Shown: piece after piece, positions 14,964 through 23,159 of the stretch
Numbering within the stretch: position 1 is the stretch's first letter
How the letters are laid out: each line of letters begins with the position of its first letter
Origin: JACJWR01 sp964474045
GTDB lineage: Bacteria; Actinomycetota; Actinomycetes; S36-B12; UBA10799
Reading direction: 5' to 3'
Length of the DNA: 64,000 bases
Assembly: GCA_964474045.1 (NCBI GenBank)
Contig: CAYYRC010000011.1
Location: forward strand, 40,291 to 104,290
Notes under the pieces: model-generated
Seen by the model: the letters and a program-made list of their open reading frames with translations, nothing else
The model's database searches: none
What the model was told of the DNA's origin: nothing
Translations under genes and position numbers: made by a program

Positions 14964-15188
14964 ATGAAGTGGCACGTCAACGTGATTCGACACCGCACAC
15001 GTCCGTCGTGGTGGCAGCGAGGGGCGGGTAAATCCACCTTCGGCTGGTCGGCGTCGTGTCCTGACGGCGGCTACGAGTTCAACCCGGGGCCCTACAGCTC
15101 CGCCGACGAGGCCCTGGATGCCGCGCGCAGCTCCATCAGCGCCCTGGGGGGCCAGATCGGATCGACGGAGACCATCTCAGAGGGCTAG
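14964..15188 (+). CDS. Small hypothetical protein
   Basis: 74-aa protein starting KWHVNVIRHRTRPSWW, with a Trp/aromatic-rich N-terminal half and a helical second half (SSADEALDAARSSISALG). The ATG at 14964 is preceded by GGAAGG with an 8-nt gap, a good ribosome site, and codon third positions are GC-rich, so I consider it real. The pattern of a short beta strand, a GYEFNPGPYSS turn and an amphipathic helix resembles many small actinobacterial proteins of unknown function. It is convergent with the lipoprotein hydrolase gene, leaving 11 bp between stops. Confidence 0.6.
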   Translation: MKWHVNVIRHRTRPSWWQRGAGKSTFGWSASCPDGGYEFNPGPYSSADEALDAARSSISALGGQIGSTETISEG

Positions 15189-15199
15189 GCCGACCAGTG

Positions 15200-16222
15200 C
15201 TACCGGGTTGGCGAGGCATCCCCCGAGTCGTCCGCGGCCAGACACGACCAGCCGTCTTCCGCGGCGTCGAAGGCTGACGGGCATGCGGACATCGAACTGT
15301 CCGCGGCATCGGCGACGACGCCGAGCGCGGCCAAGATGACCGCCGGATCGTCGTGGGCGATGTCGTGGGACGAGTCCTGGGCGTCGACCACGACAAAGTC
15401 CGCCGAGGCGCTCGCGAGTTCCTGCGCGCCCGCCAGCACGAACTCCCAGTTCTCCCGGTTCTGCTCGTTGTCGCCGGCGACCAGCACCACCACCGGGGCA
15501 TCCCCCAGCCGCACACCGGCGGCCGCGGCCTCGCCGGCAGCCATGTCCAGGCTGCTCCCAGCCTCCTCCCAACCCTCGGGGTCGATGGTGCGGTACTCGT
15601 CGGGCAGCGTCGCATCGATCAGCACCAAGCCGGCCAGCGACGCGGGATCGGCGGCATAGGCCTGCCCTGCAGCCAGGAGCGCCACAAGACCGCCGTAGGA
15701 CCATCCGGCGAAGATGAACGGACCGCGCTCCCCCGCTGCCGCCAGCCCAGCAACCACCTCGCGCGCGTTGAGCACCGGGGAGTCCGGCCCGTCCGGACGA
15801 TCCGGGCTCAGACCGATCCCCGCTCGATCGATCATGCACATCCGCAGCGACAGGTCTTGGGCATCGTCCGGGAACACCCCCGACCAGGTCTCGGCAGATG
15901 CCGCGCCGAGCCCCGCGAGCAGCACGACGGTCGGCGCGCCGGGATCCCGCTTGGCCCCGGCGCAGGTGAAGTGCTGGACCACGCCGGCGGCCGCGACGTC
16001 TCGGCCCACCGGGACATAGTCGGCCGGTGCGCTGCGCGGCGCGTCCGTCATCGTGGATGACGCCGCCGTCGCCGTGGTGGAGGACTCCGCCGGCGTCGGC
16101 GTCGGCGCCGCGGCCGGGGCGCATCCCGCCGCGAGGCTGAGGGCGCCGATGGCCACCGCCGTCGCGGCCAGCGCGGCCAGGGGCGTCCTCCCCGGGCGGC
16201 CGCGGGACTCAGCCACGGACAT
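15200..16222 (-). CDS. Alpha/beta hydrolase lipoprotein
   Basis: 340-aa exported lipoprotein. The signal peptide ends in the lipobox LSLAAGC (Cys at about 34), followed by a Thr/Pro/Ser linker and an alpha/beta hydrolase fold. The nucleophile elbow is GWSYGG, the strand before it is PFIFAGWS, and a likely catalytic His is in SSHDIAHDD near the C-terminus. The substrate is unknown; an esterase or lipase acting at the outer face of the membrane is the natural reading. Its start overlaps the end of the ABC permease gene by 14 bp, so it is the third gene of an operon with the ABC exporter and may work on the exported compound. Confidence 0.82.
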   Translation of the reverse strand: MSVAESRGRPGRTPLAALAATAVAIGALSLAAGCAPAAAPTPTPAESSTTATAASSTMTDAPRSAPADYVPVGRDVAAAGVVQHFTCAGAKRDPGAPTVVLLAGLGAASAETWSGVFPDDAQDLSLRMCMIDRAGIGLSPDRPDGPDSPVLNAREVVAGLAAAGERGPFIFAGWSYGGLVALLAAGQAYAADPASLAGLVLIDATLPDEYRTIDPEGWEEAGSSLDMAAGEAAAAGVRLGDAPVVVLVAGDNEQNRENWEFVLAGAQELASASADFVVVDAQDSSHDIAHDDPAVILAALGVVADAADSSMSACPSAFDAAEDGWSCLAADDSGDASPTR

Positions 16223-17792
16223 CCCTGCGCCGCCAAAGGAGCAGCCCGGCGGCGAGGATCAGCGCGGACGCCGCCAGCAACCCCACCAACGCCAGGACCG
16301 ACACAGGGCCGCCCGGGAGCTGCGGCGAGTGCGCGAAGGGCGACGCATCGAGCAACCATCGCGGCAACCTCCACAGGGTGCCGAACTCGCCCAGCGCCAC
16401 GAAGGCCAGCAGCAGCACCCACCCAGCCGCCGTCCATCGCGGCACCAGCCCGAACAGCAGCATCGTCAGGGCCGTCAGGACGAGGGCGGCGGGGATCTGC
16501 CCGGCGGCGGCCGCCGTCAACCGGCCCACCTGCCCGACTGGGTCGTCGATGGCGAGCCCGTGCGCCAAGCCCATGGCGGCGCCGGTCAGGAGCAGGATCG
16601 CGGCCACGCCCAACACGGCGACGAGCAGGTAGCCGGCGGCCCAGCGCAGCCGCGACACCGCCGTGGCCAGGATCTGCTCGGCCCGGCCCGCGGTTTCCTC
16701 ACCGGACATCCGGAGCACCGTGGCGATCCCGAACGCCGACACCACCGCGCCCAGAATCCCGACCTCCGCCGCGAGGAAGGCATCGGTCAGGCCCTGCGCG
16801 CCGCCGAGCAGCTCGACATAGCGCCGCATCTCGGGCGAGTCCAGCATCCCGGTGACAGAGTGCGCGATGGACCCGAGGACCAGTCCCATGACCAGCCCAC
16901 CCAGCAGCCACGCCGCGAGGACACCCCGCTGCAGCCGCCACGCCAGGGCGAGCGCGGAACCCATTCGGCCTTCCGCCGGGCCGGCGCGATCAGGCAGGTA
17001 GCCGGCGCCGAAGTCGCGCCGGGCGCGCAGCAGGAAGGCCAGCGGCACCGCGAGCGCTGAGGCCAGCAGCGGCAGCGCCAGCACCCACCAACGGTTGCCA
17101 GCGAAGGGCCGCAGCTGCTGACTCCACCCGATGGGCGACAGCCACGATGCCCACCCGGGATCAGCCGCGCCCAGGTCGCCGACTGCCCTGAGCGCGTAGG
17201 CGACCCCCACCGCCATGAGCCCCAGGCCCACCGCTGCCCGGGCTGACACCGTGAGCTGGGCGGCGCACAGGCCCGCCGCCGTGAACACCACCCCGGTGGC
17301 TGCCCATCCGGCCCCGAAGGCAACCGCACCGGCCCAGGGCAGCCCGACGATGCCGAGGCCCAACGCGCAGGCCGCGCCCAGCACCAGGCTGGCCCCGGTG
17401 CCCTCGACGAGCGTTGCCGCAATCGGGGCGAACCTCCCCACGGCCCCGCCCGCCAGGAGCTCCAGCCGCCCGGACTCCTCGTCGGAGCGGGTGTGCCTGA
17501 CGGCCACGAACACGAAGAGGATGGCGACGATAGCTGCGCCGAAGGCTGTGAGCTTGATCAGCGAGATGGCACCCAGCGACGTCGGGTCGTAGACCTTGCC
17601 GTACAGCGCCACCAGCGCGCCGGTGGCGTTGAGGGTCTGTGCCGCCGACGCCAGCGACGCCTTGTCCGGATAGAGGCCGCGGGTAGCGGCCGCCGACGAG
17701 ACGACCACCAGGGCCAGCCCGATGATCCAGGCGGGCAGCAACCACCGGTCCCGGCGCAGGTCCAGGCGCAGCATCGCCGCCGTCCCGGTCAT
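16209..17792 (-). CDS. ABC exporter permease
   Basis: 527-aa permease with about 12 hydrophobic helices in two halves, the second beginning near LALAWRLQRGVLAAWLLGG. It resembles the ABC-2-type exporter permeases that actinobacteria pair with a single ATPase for efflux of drugs or peptides. The conserved loop RHTRSDEESGRLELL after the first helices is typical of this group. Its ATG at 17792 overlaps the ATPase stop by ATGA, so the two are coupled, and its 3' end overlaps the lipoprotein gene. No substrate-specific feature is visible. Confidence 0.88.
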   Translation of the reverse strand: MTGTAAMLRLDLRRDRWLLPAWIIGLALVVVSSAAATRGLYPDKASLASAAQTLNATGALVALYGKVYDPTSLGAISLIKLTAFGAAIVAILFVFVAVRHTRSDEESGRLELLAGGAVGRFAPIAATLVEGTGASLVLGAACALGLGIVGLPWAGAVAFGAGWAATGVVFTAAGLCAAQLTVSARAAVGLGLMAVGVAYALRAVGDLGAADPGWASWLSPIGWSQQLRPFAGNRWWVLALPLLASALAVPLAFLLRARRDFGAGYLPDRAGPAEGRMGSALALAWRLQRGVLAAWLLGGLVMGLVLGSIAHSVTGMLDSPEMRRYVELLGGAQGLTDAFLAAEVGILGAVVSAFGIATVLRMSGEETAGRAEQILATAVSRLRWAAGYLLVAVLGVAAILLLTGAAMGLAHGLAIDDPVGQVGRLTAAAAGQIPAALVLTALTMLLFGLVPRWTAAGWVLLLAFVALGEFGTLWRLPRWLLDASPFAHSPQLPGGPVSVLALVGLLAASALILAAGLLLWRRRDVRG

Positions 17793-18685
17793 GATGAGCC
17801 GTCCGTGTAGTGCCGCAGGAAGAGTTCCTCGAGCGTGGGCGGATGAGCCACCAGCCCTTCGATGCCGGCGGCGCTGAGGGTGGCCATGAACCCGTCCAGG
17901 GACTCGGGAGACACGCTCGCCCTGACGCGGTGACCATCGACGAGCAGATCGTGAACGCCGGCCAGATCGGCCAGCCCCGGCGGCACCGTGCGCAGCGTCG
18001 CCTCCACCGCCGTGCGGGTCAGATGGCGCAGATCCGCCAGCGCCCCGCTCTCGACGACCACCCCGTCGCGGATGATGCTGACGCGATCGCTCAGCGCCTC
18101 CGCCTCGCTCAGGATGTGCGAGCTGAGCAGCACGGTGCGTCCCTGCGCGCGAACTCCGCGGATGCAGTCGCGGAACACCGCCTCCTTGATGGGGTCGAGG
18201 CCCGACGTCGGCTCGTCGAGCAGCAGAAGCTCTGCGTCGCCGGCCAGCGCGGCGACCAGCGCCACCTTCTGCCGGTTGCCCTTGGAGTAGGCCCGACCCC
18301 GCTTCGTCGGATCGAGGTCGAACTGCTCGATCAGCTCGTCGCGCCGGACCGGGTCGAGGTTGCCGCGGAGCCGGCCCAGCAGATCGATGGTCTCGCCGCC
18401 GGTGAGCGTCGGCCACAACGAGACGTCGCCGGGCACATAGGCAAGGCGCCGGTGCAGCTGGCTGGCCTGCGACCAGGGGTCGCAGCCCAGGACCGTGGAG
18501 CGTCCGCCGTCGGCGCGCAGCAGGCCCAGCAGGACGCGCAGGGTGGTGGTCTTCCCTGCGCCGTTGGGCCCGAGGAAGGCGTGGACCTCGCCCTGGCGCA
18601 CCTGCAGGTCGAGGCCGCACAACACCCGCGTCCGGCCGAAACTCTTGGTCAGACCGGAGACATCGATCACAGCCGGCGATCCCAT
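17789..18685 (-). CDS. ABC transporter ATP-binding protein
   Basis: 298-aa ATPase partner of the exporter permease. Walker A is GPNGAGKTT (39-47), the signature is the variant SKGNRQK instead of LSGGQ, which is usual for this exporter subfamily, Walker B is LLLLDEPTSGLDP, and the H-loop is in LLSSHILSEAE. The C-terminal 80 residues form the extra domain seen in CcmA/DrrA-like subunits. The ATG at 18685 starts right before the conserved AVIDVSGLTKSFG strand; the upstream in-frame extension lacks family similarity. It heads the operon ATPase-permease-lipoprotein hydrolase. Confidence 0.92.
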   Translation of the reverse strand: MGSPAVIDVSGLTKSFGRTRVLCGLDLQVRQGEVHAFLGPNGAGKTTTLRVLLGLLRADGGRSTVLGCDPWSQASQLHRRLAYVPGDVSLWPTLTGGETIDLLGRLRGNLDPVRRDELIEQFDLDPTKRGRAYSKGNRQKVALVAALAGDAELLLLDEPTSGLDPIKEAVFRDCIRGVRAQGRTVLLSSHILSEAEALSDRVSIIRDGVVVESGALADLRHLTRTAVEATLRTVPPGLADLAGVHDLLVDGHRVRASVSPESLDGFMATLSAAGIEGLVAHPPTLEELFLRHYTDGSS

Positions 18686-18867
18686 GACTCCACTGTGCCG
18701 CACTTCCCGCACCGCCGGTACGGTCCTTAGGCCCGCGCGGCGGTGCACTTCGGAGCGGGGCGACGGGTGTGGACAACTGTTTGACGTCGCGCTTCGCCGA
18801 GCGCACCCTTGCGTGGGTGCTCGCACACCCGACCAGATATCCCCGCACTCGACTGGCAGGAGGTCCC

Positions 18868-19383
18868 GTGCCGCCGCGCGACACCGAGCGCACCTCCGTC
18901 TACCGCGCCGAGGACCTGTACGCCCGCATGTGCGAGCGCGCGCATCCACCCATGGGGCCGCCGGTGCTGACCGACCTCGCGGGCTCGCAGGTGCTGCTGC
19001 CCGCCGAGCGGCGCTTCGGCGATCTGGACTCGGTGCAGCGCTTCGTCGACGTCGTGCTCCCGGCTGCGTGCGAGCTCTGGCAGGTTCACCTGCCGCCGGT
19101 GCAGGTGCGGCGGCGCAAGGGCGCGGCCAAGGCGCACTGGGAGCCCCCGAGCACGATTGCGCTGGCCGAGGACCAGGCCTGGCTGCGGGAGTTCATCGTG
19201 CTGCACGAACTGGCCCACCACATCGACCACCACACCCGCGGCAAGCAGCCCGCACCCGCCCACGGCACGAGCTTTCGCACCGCCCTGTGCCGTCTGCACA
19301 CCCTCGCCACCGGGCCGGTCGGGGGCTGGGCCCTGGGCGTCGTCTTCGACCTGGAGCTCGGCGGCGACCTGGCCGCCGAATGA
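18868..19383 (+). CDS. TIGR04338-type putative metallohydrolase
   Basis: 171-aa protein with the zincin motif HELAHH (from His113) in the context EFIVLHELAHHIDHH, and an early VYRAEDLYARM segment typical of the TIGR04338 family described from mycobacteria and relatives. The third ligand could be the His at HGTSF. There is no signal peptide. The GTG at 18868 is preceded by AGGAGG, which fixes the start. It ends 16 bp before a DUF2786 gene; these two families are commonly adjacent, so a shared but unknown role is likely. Confidence 0.82.
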   Translation: MPPRDTERTSVYRAEDLYARMCERAHPPMGPPVLTDLAGSQVLLPAERRFGDLDSVQRFVDVVLPAACELWQVHLPPVQVRRRKGAAKAHWEPPSTIALAEDQAWLREFIVLHELAHHIDHHTRGKQPAPAHGTSFRTALCRLHTLATGPVGGWALGVVFDLELGGDLAAE

Positions 19384-19399
19384 TCCCGAAAGGAACCGC

Positions 19400-20203
19400 G
19401 TGCCCACAATCGACACCGTCGCCGCCCTTCTGGCCAAGGCCGAGCGGACCGACAATCCCGACGAGGCCGACGCCTACCTGTCCAAGGCGCAGCAACTTGC
19501 CACGCTGTACGCGATCGACCTCGCTGCCGCCGCCGCTGCCAACGGCGGCAGATCGCGCTCCACGCGCCCCGTGCAGCGCACGATCGTCATGGGGCAGCCG
19601 CGCAAGCACGTGCTGCCGCACCTGGTCGGGCTGTTCCTCGCGATCGCGCGGCCCAACGACGTCAAGGCGGACATCGCCCACAACAGCACCTACGTCATCG
19701 CCTACGGCCTTCCCGACGACATCGACACGGTCGAGAGCATCTGGCTGGCCTGCGCCCCACGGATGGTGCACGAGTGTGCGCAGTGGATCGCCGGCGACGC
19801 CTGGCGCGGCGACCTGGTCGCGCGGTGGACGCGCAATGGGCTGGAGGAGGTGCCGGTGAGCGCCCGCGGCGCCAAGGCGACCTTCTGCCGGGCCTACGCC
19901 CAGCGGGTCGGCAGCCGGCTGGCCGCGGCCCGCGCGGCCGCCATCGTGGAATCTGACGAGTCGGCGGCCGATCACGGCAGCGGCAAGGATGGTGCGGCGA
20001 TGGTGCTGGTCGCCAAGTCCAAGCAGATCGACGAGTACTACCGCGGAGCCAGCAACGCCCGCGGATCCTGGCGAGGCTTCCGCGGCGCCACCTCGGGCCG
20101 CAGCTCGGCGTCGGGTCGCGCAGGCGACGCCGCCGGGCAGCGGGCGCGCCTGGGCAATGAGTCGCCGCTCCCGGGGCAGCGGCCCGGGATCCAGGCCAGC
20201 TAG
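19400..20203 (+). CDS. DUF2786 domain protein
   Basis: 267-aa protein whose first 45 residues (VAALLAKAERTDNPDEADAY...) form the DUF2786 helical domain; the rest (about 60-200) is a conserved alpha/beta region, ending in a low-complexity Ser/Gly/Arg tail. Function unknown. The GTG at 19400 has AAAGGAA upstream. It is immediately downstream of the TIGR04338 gene and probably co-transcribed with it. The basic tail might contact nucleic acid, but that is only a guess. Confidence 0.83.
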   Translation: MPTIDTVAALLAKAERTDNPDEADAYLSKAQQLATLYAIDLAAAAAANGGRSRSTRPVQRTIVMGQPRKHVLPHLVGLFLAIARPNDVKADIAHNSTYVIAYGLPDDIDTVESIWLACAPRMVHECAQWIAGDAWRGDLVARWTRNGLEEVPVSARGAKATFCRAYAQRVGSRLAAARAAAIVESDESAADHGSGKDGAAMVLVAKSKQIDEYYRGASNARGSWRGFRGATSGRSSASGRAGDAAGQRARLGNESPLPGQRPGIQAS

Positions 20204-20243
20204 GACGGGCGCCGCCGTCGGGAGCTGTCAGCGCCCGGTGGCC

Positions 20244-20549
20244 TCAGACCTCGGTGCCAGGCTGCTGCGGCTCGTAGCCGGCGTTGCGCAGCATGCGTCG
20301 CAGATCGACGATCAGCTGCACGTCGACGTCCTTGGACTTCGGTCGCTCGATGGTCTCGGTCTCGGCGCCGACCTTCACCAGGAACTTGCCGTCGTGCTTC
20401 TCGGTGATGTTGCCGACCGCGCCCAGCAGCGACTCGACGTCCGCCCATCGGATGTTGCCGCTGGTGGGGTGCGAGTAGATCGCCGTCAGCGTGTCGAGGT
20501 GGTGGTTGTTGAGGGTCGTCGGCTCGGGGCCGGTGGTGTCGTGTGCCAT
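20244..20549 (-). CDS. HicA-like small protein, solitary
   Basis: 101-aa protein. The order of a helix (LTAIYSHPTSGNIRWADVE), a short beta meander (GKFLVKVGAETETIERP) and a terminal helix (QLIVDLRRMLRNAGY) matches the small dsRBD-like fold of HicA mRNA interferases, and IRWADVESLL is close to the HicA start. The catalytic His of toxic HicA is not clearly present and no HicB antitoxin is next to it, so it is probably a non-toxin relative. The ATG at 20549 has no ribosome site and a CACAGT element 6 nt upstream, hinting at a leaderless mRNA; a GTG at 20567 is the alternative. Confidence 0.6.
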   Translation of the reverse strand: MAHDTTGPEPTTLNNHHLDTLTAIYSHPTSGNIRWADVESLLGAVGNITEKHDGKFLVKVGAETETIERPKSKDVDVQLIVDLRRMLRNAGYEPQQPGTEV

Positions 20550-20616
20550 GCGGCAACTGTGGCACACATCGAACGGTCATCCCCGAGTCACTCCGCCGGG
20601 CGGCGGCGTCCGCAGG

Positions 20617-21114
20617 TCACTCGCCGGGGTGCGGGGCTCCCCAGCGCGAGTCGGGGTAGTCGCGCTCCGGCTCGTCGGCCCCGAAGTACATCTCGCCTAG
20701 GCGCAGCAGCTGGTTATCCGTGATGTCGTCGATGTCGCAGCGGACATCGGCGACGACCTTGGCTGCGACGTCGGAGTAGTGCTTGTCCAGGTAGTGCGCG
20801 AACAGGCAACTGGCGTTGGCCTTCCCCTTGCCGTGGCCGAGCAGCAGCACCTCGTCAGCGGCCTTGAGCTCCAGCGCCAGGGTGCGGAAGAAGTCGTCGG
20901 TGTCGATCTTGTCGATGTCATAGGTGCCGTCGGGGTTGCCCGCGCGGTGGTACACGTTGTGGTTGAGGTGCCACGGGTCGGGCGCGGCTACCGCCTCCGG
21001 CTTAGAGTGAGTCGCGGCGTCGGTGGCGTAGATCCTTGCGTGCGAGAAGTCGATCGCCACGATCGCCCGCTTGCCCTTCAGGTTCACCTTGTCCGTCGTG
21101 CCGTGCTCGCCCAT
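20617..21114 (-). CDS. eRF1 domain 3-like protein (translational machinery protein)
   Basis: 165-aa protein. The opening KRAIVAIDFSHARIYATDA and the later ADEVLLLGHGKGKANASCLF resemble the single-domain bacterial relatives of archaeo-eukaryotic release factor domain 3, with the typical (I/V)D-x-x-x-A-R-(V/I) strand and a GxGxxK loop. The family is believed to interact with ribosomes but has no fixed role. The ATG at 21114 has AGGAGG upstream at good spacing. It lies between the HicA-like gene and the LLM oxidoreductase on the same strand. Confidence 0.6.
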   Translation of the reverse strand: MGEHGTTDKVNLKGKRAIVAIDFSHARIYATDAATHSKPEAVAAPDPWHLNHNVYHRAGNPDGTYDIDKIDTDDFFRTLALELKAADEVLLLGHGKGKANASCLFAHYLDKHYSDVAAKVVADVRCDIDDITDNQLLRLGEMYFGADEPERDYPDSRWGAPHPGE

Positions 21115-21204
21115 GCGTTGCGCCTCCTGAAGGATCGAATGTCGTCGCCTCCGCCGCGCTCGGGCGGCGGCTGCCCAGGCTAACGCTATCGCCCGGCGGT
21201 TGTG

Positions 21205-22224
21205 CTAGTCCGCGGTCGTGCGCTGATGCCCGGCGAGCGCCGGGATGATCCGGTTGCCATAGGCGTGCAGCGTCTCGTCCTTGCCGTCGTGCTGCAGGTA
21301 GACCGCGAACTGGGTCATGCCCAGGTCTCCGAGTTCCCGCAGCTTGGCCACGTGCTCGTCCACGTCACCCAGGACGCAGAACCTACGCACGATCTGGTCC
21401 GGCACGAAGTCCGCCGACGGATTGCCCGCCCGACCGTGCTCGTTGTAGTCGTAGCCCGCGCGGCCCGCTATGTAGTCGGTGAGCTCCGCCGGCGCCCCCG
21501 ACTCGCTGCCGTAGCGGCTCACGATGTCGGCGACGTGGTTGCCCACCATGGCCCCGAACCAGCGGGTCTGGTCGATCTGGTGCTCGAGGTCCGAGCCCAC
21601 GTAGGCCGGCGCGGCGACGATGAACTCCAGCGCCTCCGGGTCGCGCCCGGCCGCCGCAGCTGCCTCCTTCACCCGTCCGATGGACCAGGCCACCACGTGC
21701 GGGTCGGCAATCTGCAGGATGAGCCCGTCGGCCACCTGGCCGGTGAGCTCCAGCATCTTGGGCCCGTAGGCGCCGACGTAGACCGGCAGCCGGCTGTCCG
21801 GCGCCCACGCCAGGTGCACCATCGAGTCGCCCACCCGGGTGGAGCGGCCGTTCGCCAGGTCCGAGATGGTCGTCACCGCCGCCCGCAGCTCGGCCACCGG
21901 CACGGGCTTGCCCTTGGTGACGCGGACGGCGGAGTCACCGCGGCCGAGCCCGCAGGCCGTGCGGTTGCCGAACATGGTGTTGAGCGTGGCGAAGGTCGAT
22001 GCCGTCACGCTGGGATGGCGGGTGGCCGGGTTGGTCACCATCGGCCCCACCGTGATCCGGTGGGTCGACGACAGCACCTGCGAGAAGATCACGTTGGGCT
22101 CCTGCCACAGCAGGTGCGAGTCGAACGTCCAGAAGTGGTCGAACCCCTCGATCTCGGCCCGGCGGGCGTAGTCCACCACCTGCCAGATCGGCGGGACGGG
22201 TTGCATGACGATGCCGAATCTCAT
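21205..22224 (-). CDS. TIGR03842-type LLM class F420-dependent oxidoreductase
   Basis: 339-aa luciferase-like monooxygenase fold protein. The segments HFWTFDSHLLWQEP, TVGPMVTNPATRHPSVTAS, CGLGRGDSAVRVTKGKP and YVGAYGPKMLELTG closely follow the TIGR03842 family of putative F420-dependent oxidoreductases. F420 use is inferred from the family. In other actinobacteria this family is often near pyrimidine-degradation genes; here it is divergent from deoC. The ATG at 22224 has AGGAG upstream at 7 nt. The open frame running further upstream is antisense to deoC and rejected. Confidence 0.88.
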   Translation of the reverse strand: MRFGIVMQPVPPIWQVVDYARRAEIEGFDHFWTFDSHLLWQEPNVIFSQVLSSTHRITVGPMVTNPATRHPSVTASTFATLNTMFGNRTACGLGRGDSAVRVTKGKPVPVAELRAAVTTISDLANGRSTRVGDSMVHLAWAPDSRLPVYVGAYGPKMLELTGQVADGLILQIADPHVVAWSIGRVKEAAAAAGRDPEALEFIVAAPAYVGSDLEHQIDQTRWFGAMVGNHVADIVSRYGSESGAPAELTDYIAGRAGYDYNEHGRAGNPSADFVPDQIVRRFCVLGDVDEHVAKLRELGDLGMTQFAVYLQHDGKDETLHAYGNRIIPALAGHQRTTAD

Positions 22225-22299
22225 GAGCGGCTCCTGCCTGGCTCGGGCGGCGGCCGCGCAGCCGCTCCCGCCAGCCTGCCACCACCACCGACTTGGGTC

Positions 22300-22305
22300 T
22301 ACCCT
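22300..22305 (+). promoter_or_regulatory. -10 box of leaderless deoC promoter
   Basis: TACCCT ends 6 nt before the deoC ATG at 22312, with no Shine-Dalgarno in between, consistent with a leaderless mRNA. Confidence 0.5.
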
Positions 22306-22311
22306 CGCGCC

Positions 22312-23088
22312 ATGGCTGACTACCAGGCGCTCTTCGCCGCTGCAAACCAAGCTGTCATCGACGCCCTGGGCCCCGCCCCCGACGACGTCGACCGCCCCGT
22401 GGCCCTGCGCGACTCCGACGACCTGGCAGGGCGCATCGACCACACCCTGCTCAAGGCCGACGCCACCCAGGCGGCGATCGAGACGCTGTGTGCCGAGGCG
22501 CGCGAGAACGGTTTCGCCTCGGTCTGCGTCAACACCCGCTGGGTGCCGCTGGCGGCGGAGTCGCTCACCGGCAGCGACGTGATGGTGTGCACTGTCGTCG
22601 GCTTCCCGCTCGGGGCCATGTCGCGGCGCGCCAAGGCCGCCGAGACCGCTATCGCCGTGGAGGAGGGCGCCGACGAGGTCGACATGGTGCTGGATATCGG
22701 CGGCCTGCTCTCCGGGGACCTGGCCAGCGTGTACGAGGACATGGTGGCCGTGGTCGACGCCGCGCGGCCCAAGCCGGTGAAGGTGATCCTGGAGACCTCG
22801 ATGCTCGACGACGAGCAGAAGGCCATCGCCTGCCTGCTGGCCGTGCGCGCCGGGCTGGCCTACGTCAAGACCTCGACCGGCTTCGGCGGCGGCGGGGCGA
22901 CGGCGGCGGACATCGCGCTGATGCGGGCTGCCGTGGGCGACGAGCTGGGGGTCAAGGCCTCCGGCGCCATCCGCACCCGCGAGGACGCCGAGACCATGAT
23001 CGCCGCCGGTGCCGACCGCGTGGGCGCCTCGGCCTCCGTCGCGATCGTGGCGGGGACCGCGACCGACGACGGAGGCGGCGGCTACTAG
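22312..23088 (+). CDS. deoC: Deoxyribose-phosphate aldolase
   Basis: Splits 2-deoxyribose 5-phosphate into glyceraldehyde 3-phosphate and acetaldehyde in deoxynucleoside catabolism. The 258-aa class I aldolase has the Schiff-base lysine Lys186 in AYVKTSTGFG and the second conserved lysine Lys215 in GVKASGAIR; the strand with CTVVGFPLGA is also conserved. The start ATG at 22312 follows a TACCCT -10 box by 6 nt and lacks a ribosome site, so it is probably leaderless. A phosphohexomutase gene follows 71 bp downstream. The C-terminal Gly-rich tail (TDDGGGGY) is slightly unusual. Confidence 0.95.
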   Translation: MADYQALFAAANQAVIDALGPAPDDVDRPVALRDSDDLAGRIDHTLLKADATQAAIETLCAEARENGFASVCVNTRWVPLAAESLTGSDVMVCTVVGFPLGAMSRRAKAAETAIAVEEGADEVDMVLDIGGLLSGDLASVYEDMVAVVDAARPKPVKVILETSMLDDEQKAIACLLAVRAGLAYVKTSTGFGGGGATAADIALMRAAVGDELGVKASGAIRTREDAETMIAAGADRVGASASVAIVAGTATDDGGGGY

Positions 23089-23146
23089 CGGCCGCTGGAC
23101 TCCCGCGGCGGGAGCTTCTCGGCGCGTCACGACGGCCGGATTTCCC

Positions 23147-23152
23147 TATGCT
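23147..23152 (+). promoter_or_regulatory. -10 box of leaderless phosphomutase promoter
   Basis: TATGCT ends 7 nt before the ATG at 23160, with no ribosome site in between. The gene therefore probably has its own promoter in addition to any read-through from deoC. Confidence 0.5.
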
Positions 23153-23159
23153 CCCGTGC

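Noticed and set aside
14894..15031. 46-codon GTG frame upstream of the 74-aa gene
   Set aside because: It overlaps a frame with a better ribosome site and has no recognisable similarity.
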